The position numbers were made by a program, and so were the translations under genes. Below, one piece after another: positions 44,901 through 57,700 of a DNA stretch of 64,000 bases. Every line of letters begins with the position of its first letter. The stretch's first letter is position 1. Origin of the DNA: Spirosoma foliorum (lineage in GTDB: Bacteria > Bacteroidota > Bacteroidia > Cytophagales > Spirosomataceae); the NCBI RefSeq assembly GCF_014117325.1, contig NZ_CP059732.1:310001-374000 (forward strand), given 5' to 3'. Under the pieces are notes generated by a model that worked only from the letters and a program-made list of their open reading frames with translations, had not been told where the DNA came from and searched no databases.

Positions 44901-45208
44901 GAGGGAATATAACGTCAAATTTCCTGCGTAATCTGCAATTGGTGGCCTTCACCGACATTGGAACTGCCTGGACTGGCAGTGGGCCTTTTAGCCAACAGAA
45001 CAGCCTGAATACAGAGATTGTGGGTGGAAAAAATATTCCATTCCGGGCTATTGTAACAAACTTTAAAAACCCATTCCTGATTGGTTATGGAGCGGGCGTA
45101 CGGACCATGATTTTTGGCTACTTTGTTAAGTTTGATTACGCCTGGGGTCTTGAAGACAAGACCATTGGGAAGCCCATTCCTTATTTAACGCTTGGCTACG
45201 ATTTCTAG
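41939..45208 (+). CDS. Large exported protein: protease-like domain, beta-propeller, outer-membrane barrel
   Basis: A 1089-residue exported protein with a signal peptide (MRNQYILLVGLWLGGLSVAMAQ). Residues about 25-285 resemble a peptidase MA-like (M1-gluzincin-derived) domain: KIVRTSNFEIYYYQDGN, then PDWFMPGIASYLAEG and SIWNYIVQRYGR. The zinc motif is degenerate: H141-D-I-S-M where HExxH is expected, so it is probably inactive. Residues about 290-560 carry WD40/PD40-like propeller repeats (LSPDKQFIAYSI, YDDLYPSFVG). The last about 400 residues form a predicted beta-barrel (strands VRYLYRGNIT, AIVTNFKNPFLIGYGAGVR) and the chain ends in aromatic Phe (YLTLGYDF), typical of BAM substrates. The same order occurs in Bacteroidota proteins called TolB-like. 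Function unknown; an intrinsic terminator follows. Confidence 0.82.
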   Translation: MRNQYILLVGLWLGGLSVAMAQNYPSLERFGKNRIQYRNFEWKIVRTSNFEIYYYQDGNQIANLTAQYAESEFDRITELLGYTPYNRVKIFLFNSPAELAQSNIGLNAQSGLSSKEQNLSKSRVELAFTGDQISFRRQIIHDISMLFVYDMLYGGSLKDALQSSLLLTLPDWFMPGIASYLAEGNSLELDDYMRDVSLTRPVKKPSLLSGAEAERVGHSIWNYIVQRYGRDNVSNILNLTRIIRNEQSSISSTLGVPYSRFLREWRDYYAGMATSVSQSYQQGSDDFQLKVSSADDKSSLISLKLSPDKQFIAYSILRDGKFHVEVVNTSNHKKSTVLSGGYRLDGQATRTSTPLVAWQKDNNLLIITDELGETNLYQYSGFEKKGKRQFKRKVNGLSQVVWMDASEDGGSLILSAERKGQNDLFLYSINRGSYQQLTNDLYDDLYPSFVGRTAREVVFSSNRREDTLGVDKGSYKTIRDHMVLFTHEGSARDLSVVRLTDSLSRATQPIPAGEKTVYFLNDVYGIQNLYRLETESKAVSQVTAFPQSIHLYDLNPANGGFVYSSLKNGNEVIGFRSQLNLNQSVQVPPTQRSLSTVRANAARMGQAKVDTTKPIERAVADTSKAGRNIAVVDPTKKTALEPGEVDTDNYQFDPDVLKSTEYRQRRTVAGNTMPSLATTLPRNRRRENITIRGPFDYKGTFGVNEAPSNWRIDPIKGFGYAQDVTLTDLLENHVLRAGGFVSLTNTLRNSDLFAEYTNLTHRIDYGARVDRQTLFVDGAGLLQKYRYNRVSVSASYPISVNSRFTLSPFYAMTRLIDLSFLDAPDLVSDYAGLRGEFVFDNTQVNGMNMLTGTKAKLRYEEYAGLRSSADGFRRLSLDLRHYQKIHRDLVLALRFSFNQSGGAAPKKSTLGGMENWIGSNTKEQVASNPLLVPNTLTSDVNVPYDYRDVFFLDFAAPLRGFRQGKLTGNSSMLFNAELRIPLVRYLYRGNITSNFLRNLQLVAFTDIGTAWTGSGPFSQQNSLNTEIVGGKNIPFRAIVTNFKNPFLIGYGAGVRTMIFGYFVKFDYAWGLEDKTIGKPIPYLTLGYDF

Positions 45209-45785
45209 AAAAACTATTGATAATGAGACAAAAAGCCGTTCGTACGAACGGCTTTTTTTTGTTTGCCGAATGTCGCCGAAAAGTAAATTATTGCTTTATT
45301 CCGAAGGCTGATAAGTATCTTCGCCACACTCCAGCCATTGATTGAGCTGAAGGTTCCCCTCCCATAAATTGCTGCATTATCCCTCTTTTTAAGCTCCTGA
45401 ATAGGCTAATAGATTATTTATGGCTGTCTTATAGCAATGATTGCATCACAAATAAATAAACGAGACAAGGCTGTATACAATGCAGTTGGCATAGTTTTCG
45501 CTAATCGTCTGCCAACCCTCCTTATACCCTATCTGCTGACTCTATCATGCTTTTACGAATATACAATAACATAACAGCAAAATAGTTACTTGGTGTTAAG
45601 TGTCTATTTTACAGTGTTTTAGTCCTCATTCGAGTTAAGATCCGAAAAGTAACTGTGGTTTGGCATAGTTTTAGTTAAATTTTAAGAAGCAAAATAGCCT
45701 TTTTATGCCCGAACGGCCCACTGTTACTAACAGAGGGATATGTTGGTCTTAATCATCATATAATCTGTAAGGTCTATTTTGTGCT
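45209..45785. other. 577-bp leader region before the giant adhesin gene
   Basis: After the terminator I see no gene. Two direct copies of a 12-mer (TGGCATAGTTTT) lie at 45487-45498 and 45661-45672, 174 bases apart, and could be regulator sites. The segment is A+T-rich. A weak -7-like TATTTTG ends at 45781, only 4 bases before the ATG at 45786. Confidence 0.5.
45231..45260 (+). terminator. classical intrinsic terminator
   Basis: A fully palindromic GC-containing stem 45231-45256 runs into eight T, 22 bases after the stop codon. Confidence 0.92.
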
Positions 45786-48700
45786 ATGATATTGTCCCAA
45801 ATTAAGTTGCAGATGGAAGAAATGTCTACACTACACACAGAACGTCTTAAGCCTGTGATTGGCGGTACCTCTTCGGAACAGCGTCGCCAATTCGTAGGGA
45901 AGAAGAACCAGATAATTTGCTTTGTCGGGCAGATAATAAGCTACATCTGGGAACTGATTCAAGGGAGGGTTCTTCCGTTTCAGATTGTTTCGACGGCATC
46001 TTTCTCATCATCATTTACAAAGCCTGAATGTCTAAGAAGTAGTACGCAGGATTTGGTAGGGTTCGACCCGGAGCCGCCCGATATACTCGATTCGGGTCCA
46101 CCTGGGAAGCACGTTTCTATAACGAAAAAAGCCTATCATTTTTTTGCACAACAACCAATGAATGAGCAATTTATACTAAGTAAGTCACCTCATGAAACCC
46201 CTCCGTTAGTTGATACGGGTGGGATTTCTGTAGCCGTGATACCCAAATCATCAATGGGAGGCAGCCTTAATCGGTTGTTATCTTTGTTGATGAATGCGGT
46301 TCATGGTACAACAAGACCCGCCTTGACAGGGGCGTTGTCGGTATTTTCTCTTCTGTTGATTTGGCTTGTTGGTTCGCCCGTGCAGGCACAGGCGCAAGCA
46401 ACCATCAACTTAAGTCTCCACAAGAGTATCAGTACGCAGGCTCCCGCTATTGGTGATGTTGTTACCTATACAATAGCTGTTGCTAATGCCGCCACGGCAT
46501 CAACTACAGCCACGAATGTATCGGTAACCGATAATTTGCCAGTTGGCGGTGTGGCCTTCGTGCCAGGGTCAGCTACTATTACACGTGGGGGTGGTACCTA
46601 TACACCAACTGGTTCGGCAACGGCTACGGTGGGTACCTGGTCTATTCCTTCTATAGCACCCGGTGATTCGGCAGTTGTCGTTTTAAAAGCAACCGTTTTA
46701 CAACGGGGTGTTTGGTTCAATACGGCTGAGGTGGCTGCGGCCGATCAGACAGATGCGAATTCAGTTCCTAACAATCAGAGCTTGTTGGAAGATGATTACG
46801 ACGCTGTCTGTTTTTCGGTTCCTATCCTTTGGTATGTTGGTGATGAATATACCGTAACGATCCCATCTGGCTATGACCAGATTGTTTGGTATCGTGACAA
46901 CACACCAATTAGTACGTCGGCGGTATCTACGTCGTTAGCAGAAGTGAATAGTGATTTTTCGCTGACCATTAAGAGCCCTGGTGTCTATCGGTTTATAACC
47001 TACCGCAATGGCTGTCCGGCAACAAACTGCTGTGACATCCAGATGATTCAGGGACCTTATGGTAGTTTAGGTGATTTTGTTTGGCTAGATACGAATAAGG
47101 ATGGCGCACAAACATCTGGTGAGCCTGGGATAGATGGCGTAAAAGTTTATCTATACGATCAGACCGGTACGACTAAGTTAGACTCAACCGTTACTGCTGG
47201 TGGCGGTAAATACCTGTTTGATAGTTTAACCGATGGTAGTTACGTGGTGCAATTCATTTCACCATCTGGCTATCAGTCTACATCGGCTAATGCGGCTGGT
47301 GTAACAGATGATTTAGATAGTGATGCTGGCGTAAATGGATTTACGGGTGTATATACAATTGATACGAGTCAGCCAGAATCCAGCACCGCACGTAATAATC
47401 CTACAGTAGACGCTGGTTTCTATATCCCATCGGCTGGTTTGGGCGATTACGTGTTTGCGGATAATAATAAGGACGGCATTCAGAATGCGGGCGATACCCC
47501 AATCGCTGGTGTCGTAGTTACCTTATATACGAACGGTGTGGCTTCAGCTACGACGGTGACCAACGCGAGCGGCTTCTACAGCTTTACGGGCTTAACTCCC
47601 GGCAGCAGCACGAGCTACTCAGTAGGCTTCACGACTCCGGCTGGTTACACCGCGACACTGGCTCATCAGGGTACAGACGGTACTTTAGACAGTGATGCGG
47701 ATCTGATTACGGGCCGTACCCAGTCAGTAACGTTAGCCGCAGGCGAGTTCAACCCAAATCTGGACGCTGGATTCTACATTCCATCGGCTGGCTTGGGTGA
47801 CTATGTATTCTTCGATGCCAATAAAGATGGTGTTCAGAATGCAGGTGACACGCCACTTGCTGGTGTAGTAGTTACTCTGTATACAAACGGCGTTGCCTCG
47901 GCCACGACGGTTACGAATGCTTCTGGTCTCTACAGCTTTACCGGTTTGACTCCCGGCAACAGCCTTTCTTACTCAGTCGGCTTCACAACCCCATCGGGCT
48001 ACACCGCAACACTAGCGAATGCTGGTACGGATGACGCCCTGGACAGTGATGCGGATCTGATTACGGGCCGTACCCAATCGGTGACCTTGGCACCGGGCGA
48101 GTTTAATCCAACCCTGGATGCTGGTTTCTTCATCCCAGGCGCTGGCTTAGGCGACTACGTGTTTGCTGACAATAATAAGGACGGCATCCAGAATGGTGGT
48201 GATACCCCAATCGCGGGCGTTGTTGTTACCTTATATACAAACGGAGTCGCTTCCGCTACGACGGTGACCAACGCGAGCGGCTTCTACAGCTTTACCGGGT
48301 TAACTCCTGGCAGCAGCCTTTCGTATTCGGTAGGCTTTACAACACCTTCAGGCTATACGGCTACGCTAGCGAACGCTGGTACCGACGACGCCTTGGATAG
48401 TGATGCTGATCCAATTACAGGTCAAACTCAGTCGGTAACGTTAGCGCCAGGTGAGTTCAACCCAACCCTGGACGCTGGTTTCTACATTCCATTGGCTGGT
48501 TTGGGTGACTACGTATTCTTCGATGCCAACAAAGATGGTATTCAGAATGGTGGTGACACTCCGATTGCCGGTGTCGTGGTTACTCTGTATACAAACGGAG
48601 TTGCTTCCGCCACCACGGTCACGAATGCATCTGGTCTCTACAGCTTCACGGGTTTAACCCCTGGCAGCAGCCTTTCTTACTCAGTTGGTTTCACGACCCC

Positions 48701-51700
48701 ATCGGGTTACACGGCTACGCTAGCGAACGCTGGTACGGATGATGCTCTGGACAGTGATGCGGATCTGATTACAGGCCGTACCCAATCAGTGACGTTGGCT
48801 CCAGGTGAGTTTAATCCAACGTTGGATGCTGGCTTCTACATTCCATCGGCTGGCTTGGGTGACTATGTATTCTTCGATGCCAACAAAGATGGTGTTCAGA
48901 ATACAGGTGATACGCCAATTGCTGGTGTCGTAGTTACCTTATATACGAACGGCGTTGCCTCGGCCACGACGGTTACGAATGCTTCTGGTCTCTACAGCTT
49001 TACCGGTTTGACTCCTGGGAACAGCCTTTCTTACTCAGTAGGTTTCACTGCTCCTGCTGGTTATACGGCTACGCTAGCGAACGCTGGTACAGATGATGCT
49101 TTGGATAGCGATGCGGATCCGATTACGGGCCAGACTCAATCGGTAACCTTGGCTCCAGGTGAGTTTAATCCAACGTTGGACGCTGGTTTCTATATTCCAG
49201 GTGCTGGCTTGGGTGATTATGTCTTTGCTGACAATAACCAGAACGGTATTCAGGATGGTGGTGACACCCCAATTGCTAGTGTCGTGGTTACTCTGTACAC
49301 GAACGGCGTTGCCTCGGCTACGACAGTGACCAATACGAGCGGCTTCTACAGCTTCACCGGGTTAACCCCAGGTAGCAGCACGAGTTACTCGGTAGGTTTC
49401 ACTGCTCCGGCAGGTTATACGGCTACGCTGGCCCATCAAGGTACAGACAGTGCTTTAGACAGCGATGCGGATCCAATCACAGGCCAGACTCAATCGGTGA
49501 CCTTGGCTCCAGGCGAGTTTAACCCAACGTTGGATGCTGGTTTCTACATTCCGAAAGCTGGCTTGGGCGATTACGTCTTTGCTGATAACAATAAGGACGG
49601 CATCCAGAATGGTGGTGATACCCCAATTGCTGGTGTAGTAGTCACCTTATATACGAACGGCGTTGCCTCGGCCACGACGGTTACGAATGCATCTGGTCTC
49701 TACAGCTTCACCGGTTTGACTCCTGGCAGCAGCCTTTCTTACTCGGTAGGCTTCACGACCCCATCGGGTTACACGGCTACGCTGGCGAACGCTGGTACGG
49801 ATGATGCTCTGGACAGTGATGCGGATTTGATTACAGGCCGTACCCAATCGGTGACCTTGGCTCCTGGTGAGTTCAACCCAACCCTGGATGCTGGTTTCTA
49901 CATCCCAAGTGCCGGTTTGGGTGACTATGTCTTCAATGACAATAACCACAATGGTATTCAGGATGGTGGTGATACACCACTTGCCGGTGTTGTAGTTACT
50001 CTGTACACGAACGGTGTTGCTTCGGCTACGACGGTGACCAACGCGAGCGGCCTCTATAGCTTCACGGGCTTAACCCCTGGTAGCAGCACAAGCTACTCGG
50101 TAGGTTTCACAACGCCATCGGGTTACACCGCGACCTTGGCTCATCAAGGTACAGACGGTGCCCTGGATAGCGATGTCGACCCAATCACGGGCCGTACTCA
50201 ATCGGTAACATTAGCACCCGGTGAGTTCAACCCAACCCTGGACGCTGGTTTCTACGTTCCATCGGCTGGTTTAGGTGACTATGTGTTCTTCGATGCTAAC
50301 AAAGATGGTGTTCAGGATGGTGGTGACACCCCGATCGCTAATGTCGTAGTTACTCTGTATACGAACGGCGTTGCTTCGGCTACGACGGTGACTAACGCGA
50401 GCGGTTTCTATAGCTTCACCGGTTTAACCCCCGGCAGCAGCCTTTCTTACTCAGTAGGTTTCACTGCTCCGGCTGGTTATACGGCTACGCTAGCTAACCA
50501 AGGCACGGATGATGCGCTGGACAGTGACGCTGATCTGATTACGGGCCTTACCCAATCAGTGACGTTAGCGCCAGGTGAATTCAATCCGACTTTGGACGCT
50601 GGTTTCTACATTCCAGGTGCTGGTTTGGGTGATTATGTCTTTGCTGACAATAATCAGAACGGTATTCAGGACGGTGGTGATACCCCAATCGCTGGTGTAG
50701 TGGTTACTCTGTACACGAACGGCGTTGCTTCGGCAACGACAGTGACCAACGCGAGCGGCTTCTACAGCTTCACCGGGTTAACCCCAGGTAGCAGCACGAG
50801 CTACTCAGTAGGCTTCACTGCTCCGGCTGGTTATACGGCTACGCTGGCTCATCAGGGTGGTAATGGTGCTTTAGACAGCGATGCCGATCCGATCACGGGT
50901 CGTACTCAGTCGGTGACCTTGGCTCCAGGTGAGTTCAACCCGACTTTGGATGCTGGTTTCTACATTCCATCGGCTGGCTTGGGTGACTATGTGTTCCTTG
51001 ATCACAATAATAATGGTATCCAGGATACAGGCGATACGCCACTTGCCGGTGTCGTAGTGACCTTATATACGAACGGTGTGGCTTCGGCAACAACGGTAAG
51101 TAATGCGAGTGGTTTCTATAGCTTCACCGGCTTAACTCCTGGTAGCAGCTATTCTTACTCGGTAGGATTTGGTCCATCTCCAGGGTACGTGCTTACCATA
51201 TCTAACGCTGGTACAGACGATGCTTTAGACAGCGATCCTGATCCAATTACAGGTCGTACTCAATCGATCACGTTAGCTCCAGGTGAATTCAACCCAACCC
51301 TGGATGCTGGTTTCGATCCTGTTGCAGGTCTTGGCGATTATGTCTTCTCTGACAATAATAACAATGGTGTCCAAGATGCAGGTGATACGCCAATCGCTGG
51401 TGTTGTGGTTACTCTGTATACAAACGGAGTTGCTTCCGCTACCACGGTCACGAATGCCTCTGGCTTCTACAGCTTCACGGGCTTGACCCCAGGCAGCAGC
51501 CTTTCTTACTCAGTTGGTTTCACAACACCTTCAGGGTATACTGCTGTACTGGCTCACCAGGGTGGCAATGATGCGCTGGATAGTGATGCTGACCCGACTA
51601 CAGGCCGTACCCAGTCGGTAACGTTAACATCAGGTGAGTTTAACGGAAATCTGGATGCTGGTTTCCGCCCATCCTGCCCAGTTAACTTTAATCTGGTCGT

Positions 51701-54700
51701 ATCAAATGATGCAACGCTCTGTAACGGAGATACACTTAGCCTGGTGGCTACAACTTCGGTTCAGGGAGCAAAGGTTAATTGGTATCTGACGCCATATGAC
51801 GGAACTGCTTTTGCGACCGTCAATAGTGGTGAAGCGGTTCCGGTTCATCCAACAACAACGACTGTATACTACGCTGAGGTTGTTACGACCGATGGTTGTA
51901 AGAGCGCTCGTAAGCCAGTTGTTATTGAGGTGACGTATGTACCAGCACCAATTTGCCTGGGTAACACGAAAAATACCTGTCCAGCTACCACGGTCGATCT
52001 GACCAAGATGGAAATTGAAAACCACGACACCAGTTTGACCTACGAGTGGTACACGAGCATCAATCGCTCGGTGGCTACACGAGTAACGAACCTGACGGCT
52101 GTGGGTGCAGGTAAATACTATCTGTTTGCGAAATCGGGCAATTGCTACAGCAACCCAACGGTACTGACTGTTGAGATTGTTGATTGTAACTGCCAGAATG
52201 TTGCTGGTGTGAATGTAGGCCCAGGTGTCGCTGCCTGCTCTGGAGATATTATTCCAGTCAAAGCAGTACTTTCTGGTTCGGCAACGAGCGTAACCTGGTC
52301 GTCGAATGGTACGGGTGTATTTAGCAACCCAACCAGTCTGACATCTACCTATACGCCATCGGCAGCTGATATTACGGCTGGTAATGTATTGATCACCGCA
52401 ACAACCAACGATCCAGACGGAGTGGGTGGTGTTTGTCAGGCAGCTACTAGCTCGCTGATCCTGCAAATCACGCCACGGCCAGATGCTCCATTCAATGTAG
52501 CCTGCGACGATACACTGGTTTGCCAGGGTAGCAGCACGAAACTGATTGGTTTTGCTCCTGGCTTCAAAATCAACTGGTATGATGGTGATGGCAAGCTGAT
52601 TGGTACAACACAAAGCGGTGGTAAACTGGTGGTGACCCCATCGAAAGCTGGCGCTGTAGTGTACTCTGCTGAAGCCTTCAGTGATGCTGGTTGCGTAAGC
52701 GAACGCTCGTCACTGACAATTACAGTTGGTACATGCCGGGCTGATCTGGCAGTTGTGAAATCGATCCTCACGCCTGGTCCATATAGCATCGGTCAGAAAA
52801 TTACGTACGCTATCACGGTAACGAATAATGGCCCAATAACAGCCACAGGCGTTAAAGTGACCGACGTATTACCGGCTTCGCTGACGTATGTAAGTTCGAC
52901 ACCAGTTGGTCAGTATAACCCAGCAACGGGTATCTGGACAGTCGGTAATTTGACGGCAAACTCAGATCGCAACTTGTTAATCGAAGTAGGTATCGTAGGT
53001 ACCGGCTCGGTTAGAAACACTGCGATTGTAGGTAGCCCAGACAATGATCCGAACCTGGCGTACAACGATACCTCAATGGTTACGATTCCAGTTAACGCAT
53101 GTGCGGTTAACCCACCATCGATCGTCTGCGCAATCACCGAGATTTGCAAAGGCGGAACCACAACGCTCAGTGCGAAAGGTTGTGCCGATGGTACGGTTGT
53201 CTGGTCGGATGGCCATACGGGAGCAACAATCTTTGCTACGCCAAGTGTAACAACGACTTATACCGCTAGCTGCGTAGTTGGTCAGTGTAAGAGCGTTGCT
53301 TCGAACGCGATTACAGTAACAATCGTAGAACCACAAACGCCAACGATCACGGCTAGTGCCGATAATGTTTGCCCAGGTACATCGGTGACGCTGACGGCGT
53401 CGGGTTGTGCGGGTGGCATCATCGAATGGTCTGATAAAGCGCAAACGGGTACTTCGATCGTGGTGACGCCTTACGGCAAAACAACCTACACGGCTCAGTG
53501 CCGTCTGGCGAACTGCCTAAGCAACCCAGCTGTGAAGACGATCAACGTCAACACCGACATTCCAACACCAGTTATCGTTTGTAGCACCACGGTGGTTTGC
53601 CCAGGTGAAACCATGACACTGACGGTTGAGAATTGCCTCGGTACGCCAGTCTGGAACAGCACTACAGCAACCACGAGCAGCATCATTGTGACGCCAACAC
53701 TTGGCAACAATACCTACTCGGTATACTGTAAAAATGGTGCCTGTGTGAGCAAATCGTCTCCTGTGTATACCATTAACGTGGTAGCTCCAGTTAGACCAAC
53801 GATAACAGCTAGCGCCGATACGATCTGCGTTGGTGGTTCGATAACGTTGACGGCTGCTGATTGTAACGGAACGGTTTACTGGTCGAGTGGCCAAACGGGT
53901 CCAAGCATCACGGTAAGCCCAACGGCTAACATTAGCTACTATGCTCAATGTAAGTTCCGGACCTGCCTAAGTGATCCATCGAACACGGTGAACGTTGCGG
54001 TTGTAGCACCAACAACGCCAATTGTACGAGTGAACAAAACACTCATCTGTAGCGGAGATCTCGTATCGTTAACAGCTACAGGTTGCAATAGTACGGTGGT
54101 TTGGCACGGTGTGGATAAAGTTGGGGCTTCGATTAACATCTACCCAACGGAGACCAAAGAATACTATGCTACCTGTAAGCAGGGTTCTTGTGAAAGCGAT
54201 CCATCAACCAAGGTTCGTGTAACCGTCAATACCTCGACGGCTCCGGCACCAACAGTTGCTGCATCAACATTGGCTACCTGTAACAATGGTCTGGTATCGC
54301 TGACAGCTACTGGCTGCGTTGGTACCGTGAAATGGTCGGATGGTCAGACGGGTTCAGTTGTGTCGGTAACGGCAACAACGAGCAACCATGAGTTCTACGC
54401 GCTTTGCCTGCCAACCAGCAGCACAGCTTGTGGTACTGGTAAGTCGAACGTTGTGAACATCAACGTAACCCCGACCCCAACACCAAGCATTGTTCGTTGC
54501 CTCTGTAGCGCGGATACGATCTGCCCAGGTGAGCAAGTGAAACTGTCGGTGAAAGATTGTCAGGGCACGCCTTACTGGAGCACCGGTGAAACAACCACGA
54601 ACATCGTTGTATCGCCGACCGTAACCACTTCTTATACAGTTTACTGTCAGGATGGTGTTTGCAGAAGCACGACAACGGATGGCTACAAAATCACGGTAAT

Positions 54701-57700
54701 CCCAGTGACGGAGCCAACCATCACCGCATCTGCTACAACAGTTGCACCAGGTGAAACGGTTACGTTGACAGCTACTGGCTGTAATGGTACGGTGATCTGG
54801 TCGGCCAACGACATCAACGGAAACAACCAGGGTGCGTCTATCGTCGTGCGTCCAGAAGGCACACAGACCTACTACGCACAGTGTAAGTTCCGAAACTGTC
54901 TGAGCGATCCATCTGTCACGATTGTGATCAACCCAGGCGATTGTGTAGCGAAAGCGGGTACGCTGGTAGCGGTAAATGGTACGATTTGCGGTGGTACAAG
55001 CGGTACAGTAACGATTGGGGCAACGCTCAACGGCGGACTCGTTCAGCCTACGGGCTACTCAGTTGTCTATCTGCTGATGAGAGGGGGTGTGGTTCGAGGA
55101 ATCAGTGCAACGCCAAGCTTCACTATCAATACCATACCATACTTAGACGGAAGAAGTAATGGTGGAGTATATACCATCCAAACGCTGGTCTATAACGGTA
55201 ACGCAGGTGATAATAACTACCTTAATCTGTATGCTGCAATACACCCTGACATCTCCACAACGGCCGATGTACTGGCTCTGATTGGTACGAAGTGTGCTGA
55301 TCTGGATGGAGTAGGTGCTCAAGTGACTGTACATGTTATTGCTCCGCCAACCTTATCGGCGACATCGCTCACCGTTTGCAGTGGTGGAACGGTTGCTCTG
55401 AACGCTACCGGCTGCACGGGAACAGTAACGTGGTCGGATGGTACTGAAGGTGCTGCTTACACGAAACCAGTCTATACCGATCAGTGGCTGACCGCCATCT
55501 GTACGGTTGACGGTTGCTCAAGCAGCCCATCGGCAAGCGTACATGTTACTCTGGCCGCTCCTGCTATCCCGATCATTGTGAGCGACAAGCCTTCCGTCTG
55601 CGTAAGCGAAACGCTTTCTCTAACGGCTACTGGCTGCGAAGGTGGAACCTACATCTGGTCGGATGGAACAACAGGCAGTGCGCTGACTGTAACACCAACA
55701 TCGGATGTTAGCTACCGGGTACGTTGCAAAGTAGGTGAGTGCCTCGGCGATTGGTCAGCTTATACGACCATCAAAGTGGGTGCTCCATCTGCTCCGACAA
55801 TCTCGATCGCGGGTGGTTCTGGTAACATAACAAGCTGCTTCGGTGCACCAGTAACGCTGGTAGCTGAAGGTTGTGGTCCGAACAGTTACGTGACCTGGTC
55901 GAACAATCAGGTAGGTAACTCGATCACTGTATCCTTGTCCAGCACAGAAACCTTCTTTGCTCGCTGCTGCAACTCGAACGCTTGTAAGAGCGTGCCTTCG
56001 AACCAAATCACGGTGACTGTACTGCCGAAGGTTCCACAACCAACGGTAAGCGACATTACCAATACCTGTCCGATCCTGACGGCCGATCTGTCGAGAGCGG
56101 TTAGCAGCAACCCTGCAACAACAGGTGGTGTGTTTGAATACTATACGGATGCAGCGTTAAGCAGTGCATCGAAAGTGGCTGACCCAGCACACGTAGGTAC
56201 CGGAACGTACTACGTAGTTGAACGTACGACCAACGGTTGCATCGGTCTGCCAATAGCGATTCATGTTCAGATCACAACTTGCGAAGAGCAGCCTTGTGAT
56301 CCGCAGAATCCGGCAACGGCCAACGCTGGCGCTGATGCCAGTGTGTGTGCTGCGAAGAGTTTCCAACTGAGTGGTGTCATTGGTGGTGCGGGTAAAACCG
56401 CCCACTGGACCACCAGCGGTAGTGGTACCTTCGATAACTCGTATGCCTTGAACGCGACTTATACCGCCAGTCCAGAAGATGTACTGTCGGGTAAAGTAAC
56501 GCTGACATTGACGGCAAGCACGAACAATACAGCTTGTGCAGTAGCGACGGATGATATGCTCCTGACCATCGACGGTATTAAATCGCCGGTTTCGATATCA
56601 GTAGTTTCTGGCGCACTGAACCTGTGTTACGGTGACTCGGTAGTTCTGAAAGCACTACCAAGTGCTCCAGGTTACAAATGGAGTGATAACCAAACGACTC
56701 AGAGCATCGTCGTTAAGAAGAGCGGAGTTTACAGTGTCCAACTTTATGATGGCAAAGGCTGTAGCTCGGCTAAATCGGATGATGTGGTCGTACATGTTAG
56801 CGAGCCAGTTCTACCTCCGCTGGTGCACAATCTGCGGAATACCTGTCCGTCGAAAATTGTTGACCTGACAACGGCTCTTTCTTCGACAAACCCAGGTAGC
56901 ACGTACACGTATCGGATTTGCGAATGCAACACGTCAAACATCGTGATTCGTCCGGATTCGGTTTGTGATGGTACGTACTGGATCGTTGAGAAGAACGCGC
57001 TGGGTTGTGTAAGCAAGCCATCTAAAGTGGTCGTTAAAGTCTTCAACTGCGCTTCGGACACACTCGATACCGATGTGAGCATTGCTAAGACAGCTAACAC
57101 GGCGTTCGTTAAAAATGGTGAGCCTGTTACATACACCATCACGGTGAAAAACGAAGGTTCTCATACAGCGAAAAACATCGACGTTCGTGACGTACTGCCA
57201 ACAGGCATTGAGCTGGTGCCAGCATCGGCACCATCGTACAAAGTGTCGAATGGTGTGATCACGCAAACGATCGATAGCCTGCAGGCAGGTGCATCTACCG
57301 ATATTGTGTTTGCTGCTAAGTTGACGGTGAAAGGCAAGGATGTTGTCAATACAGCCGAGATTACGTATCTCGACAATAAAGACACCAACCTGGCTAATAA
57401 CACCTCAAGTGTAACGGTTAAAGACACAACGGCGCAGAAACACAGCCTGATTGGTTTAGCGAAAGCGGTACTTGGTACGCCACGTGCTGAAGGTGATTCA
57501 CTGATCAAGGTTTCGTACCAATTCGTGGTAACGAACTTCGGCGATGACACTCTGACGCATGTGCAGGTTGGTGATGATCTGGCCTATGCGTTCTCGCCAA
57601 ATTCGGTGCTTTCTACCAAACTGACGTTGTCGAACAGTGCATCGACATTGAAGCTGAATCCGGCCTTTACTGGAACGGGAAGCAACAGTGACCTTCTTGA

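Noticed and set aside
47433..51677. Regular repeats that could be mistaken for a CRISPR array
   Set aside because: The period is 354 bp, entirely in one long reading frame, and no 28-37-bp repeats with unique spacers or cas genes occur.
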